This document shows, in pieces, positions 5,166-5,851 of a stretch of DNA of 5,851 bases; within the stretch, counting starts at the first letter, position 1; each line of letters starts with the position of its first letter. The notes below the pieces were generated by a model. It was not told where the DNA came from and ran no database searches. It was given only the letters and a program-made list of their open reading frames with translations. Both the position numbers and the translations under genes were made by a program. Source of the stretch: an uncultured Lachnospiraceae bacterium (GTDB taxonomy: Bacteria; Bacillota; Clostridia; Lachnospirales; Lachnospiraceae); the NCBI GenBank assembly GCA_946633495.1, contig CAMPAX010000154.1, forward strand, positions 1 to 5,851, given 5' to 3'.

Positions 5166-5783
5166 TCAGTCCAGTTCGATGAAGTTTTTGAGGATCCTGA
5201 GTCCCACCCCGGAACTCTTCTCCGGATGAAACTGACAGGCAAACAGATTCCCTGACTCCACTGCCGCGTCAATGGACACGCCATACTCCGTAGTTGCGGC
5301 AACCTCGGAACGGTTCTCCGCCGTAAGGTAATACGAATGAACAAAGTACACATAGCTGTTATCCGGAATGCCGGAAAGCAGCCTGGACTCAGGATTGATC
5401 CGGATGTCATTCCATCCGATCTGAGGAACCTTTCGCCCTTCTCCCTCCGGGATCTTTGTGATCTTTCCCTTCAGAAGCCCCAGTCCGCGGGCCCCCGGGC
5501 TTTCCTCGCTCTCTTCAAAAAGAAGCTGCAGGCCCAGACAGATTCCCAAAAACGGTCTCCCGGATTCCACATATTCGCGGATCACCGGTTCCAGCCCGTA
5601 TCCCCGAAGTTTTTCCATGGCATCTCTGAAGGATCCGACTCCCGGCAGGATCACCCGATCCGCCGCATGGATCACCTCTCGTTCTCTTGTAAGGACCACA
5701 TCCTTCTCCTGCTGTCCCAGATAAAGGAGTGCCTTCTCCACACTTTTTATATTTCCCGCATCATAATCTATAATCGCGATCAT
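5166..5783 (-). CDS. hisH: Imidazole glycerol phosphate synthase, glutaminase subunit HisH
   Basis: HisH is a class I (triad) glutamine amidotransferase that hydrolyses glutamine and channels ammonia to HisF. The 205-aa product has the expected length. The nucleophile is C82 in FLGICLGLQLLFEES, and the partners H186 and E188 lie in CQFHPEKS. The oxyanion-region PGVG is at 47-50. The N terminus, IAIIDYDAGNIKSVEKAL, is typical of the family. The ATG at 5783 overlaps the stop of an upstream open frame as ATGA, and a weak AGGATGG lies nine bases before it, suggesting translational coupling. Its partner hisF follows 106 nt downstream. Confidence 0.97.
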   Translation of the reverse strand: MIAIIDYDAGNIKSVEKALLYLGQQEKDVVLTREREVIHAADRVILPGVGSFRDAMEKLRGYGLEPVIREYVESGRPFLGICLGLQLLFEESEESPGARGLGLLKGKITKIPEGEGRKVPQIGWNDIRINPESRLLSGIPDNSYVYFVHSYYLTAENRSEVAATTEYGVSIDAAVESGNLFACQFHPEKSSGVGLRILKNFIELD

Positions 5784-5851
5784 ACATCGTATCCATCCTG
5801 TCTTTGTTCTGATCCTATATCAATGATGTTGCTGGGGTCAAAAGGTATTTT
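5780..5851 (-). CDS. 3' end of an unidentified upstream gene (partial)
   Basis: Of the three minus-strand frames at the right edge, only this one stays open. It gives 23 codons ending QRQDGYDV and a TGA at 5780-5782 that overlaps the hisH ATG as ATGA. The visible tail is hydrophilic and acidic, with the segment PFDPSNIIDIGSE. I do not recognise the family; it carries no obvious histidine-enzyme signature. The stop-start overlap is the main reason to think it is a real gene cotranscribed with hisH. With only 23 codons, chance openness cannot be excluded. Confidence 0.55.
   Translation of the reverse strand, partial: KIPFDPSNIIDIGSEQRQDGYDV

Noticed and set aside
1..5851. Search for CRISPR repeats, insertion-sequence ends, toxin-antitoxin or defence genes
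   Set aside because: No regularly spaced repeats, transposase motifs, terminal inverted repeats or anomalous gene pairs were seen. All sizeable gaps are accounted for.

Overview
The window looks like an ordinary chromosomal housekeeping segment of a spore-forming Firmicute, most likely class Clostridia and plausibly Lachnospiraceae. The main support is the minus-strand gene order cysS - mrnC - rlmB - sigH, which matches the conserved cysS-mrnC-rlmB-(rae1)-sigH cluster known from Bacillus and clostridia. Mini-RNase III and a SigH-type sporulation sigma factor are typical of Gram-positive lineages, and most start codons follow strong AGGAGG-like Shine-Dalgarno sites. The family-level placement is inference; no 16S gene or other taxonomic marker is present.

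Layout, left to right. Positions 1-120 hold two back-to-back promoter candidates. One reads left out of the window; the other has a consensus -35 and drives a plus-strand tRNA-Thr(GGU) at 134-206. A long, nearly symmetrical hairpin (209-241) then serves as a terminator for the tRNA and, from the other side, for the minus-strand gene train. All protein genes lie on the minus strand, so transcription runs right to left: the 3' end of an unidentified gene (5780-5851), hisH (5166-5783), hisF (4298-5059), a GNAT acetyltransferase (3740-4207 or 4264), cysS (2252-3691), mrnC (1782-2255), rlmB (886-1740) and sigH (254-871). No terminator-like hairpin with a T-run was seen between these genes, so read-through across the whole block is possible.

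Functionally there are two modules. HisH and HisF are the two subunits of imidazole glycerol phosphate synthase, which joins histidine and purine metabolism; hisA, often placed between them, is not here. The second module serves translation and RNA maturation: CysS charges tRNA-Cys, Mini-III matures 23S rRNA, RlmB methylates the 23S peptidyl-transferase region, and SigH directs early stationary-phase and sporulation transcription. The GNAT gene sits between the modules and its substrate is unknown.

Nothing resembles a mobile element, CRISPR array, defence system or otherwise novel machinery. The observations worth following are local: start-site corrections for several genes, an oddly placed Shine-Dalgarno and hairpin before the GNAT gene, N-terminal extensions on MrnC and RlmB, a mismatch in the tRNA acceptor stem, and gene-order differences from the Bacillus arrangement.
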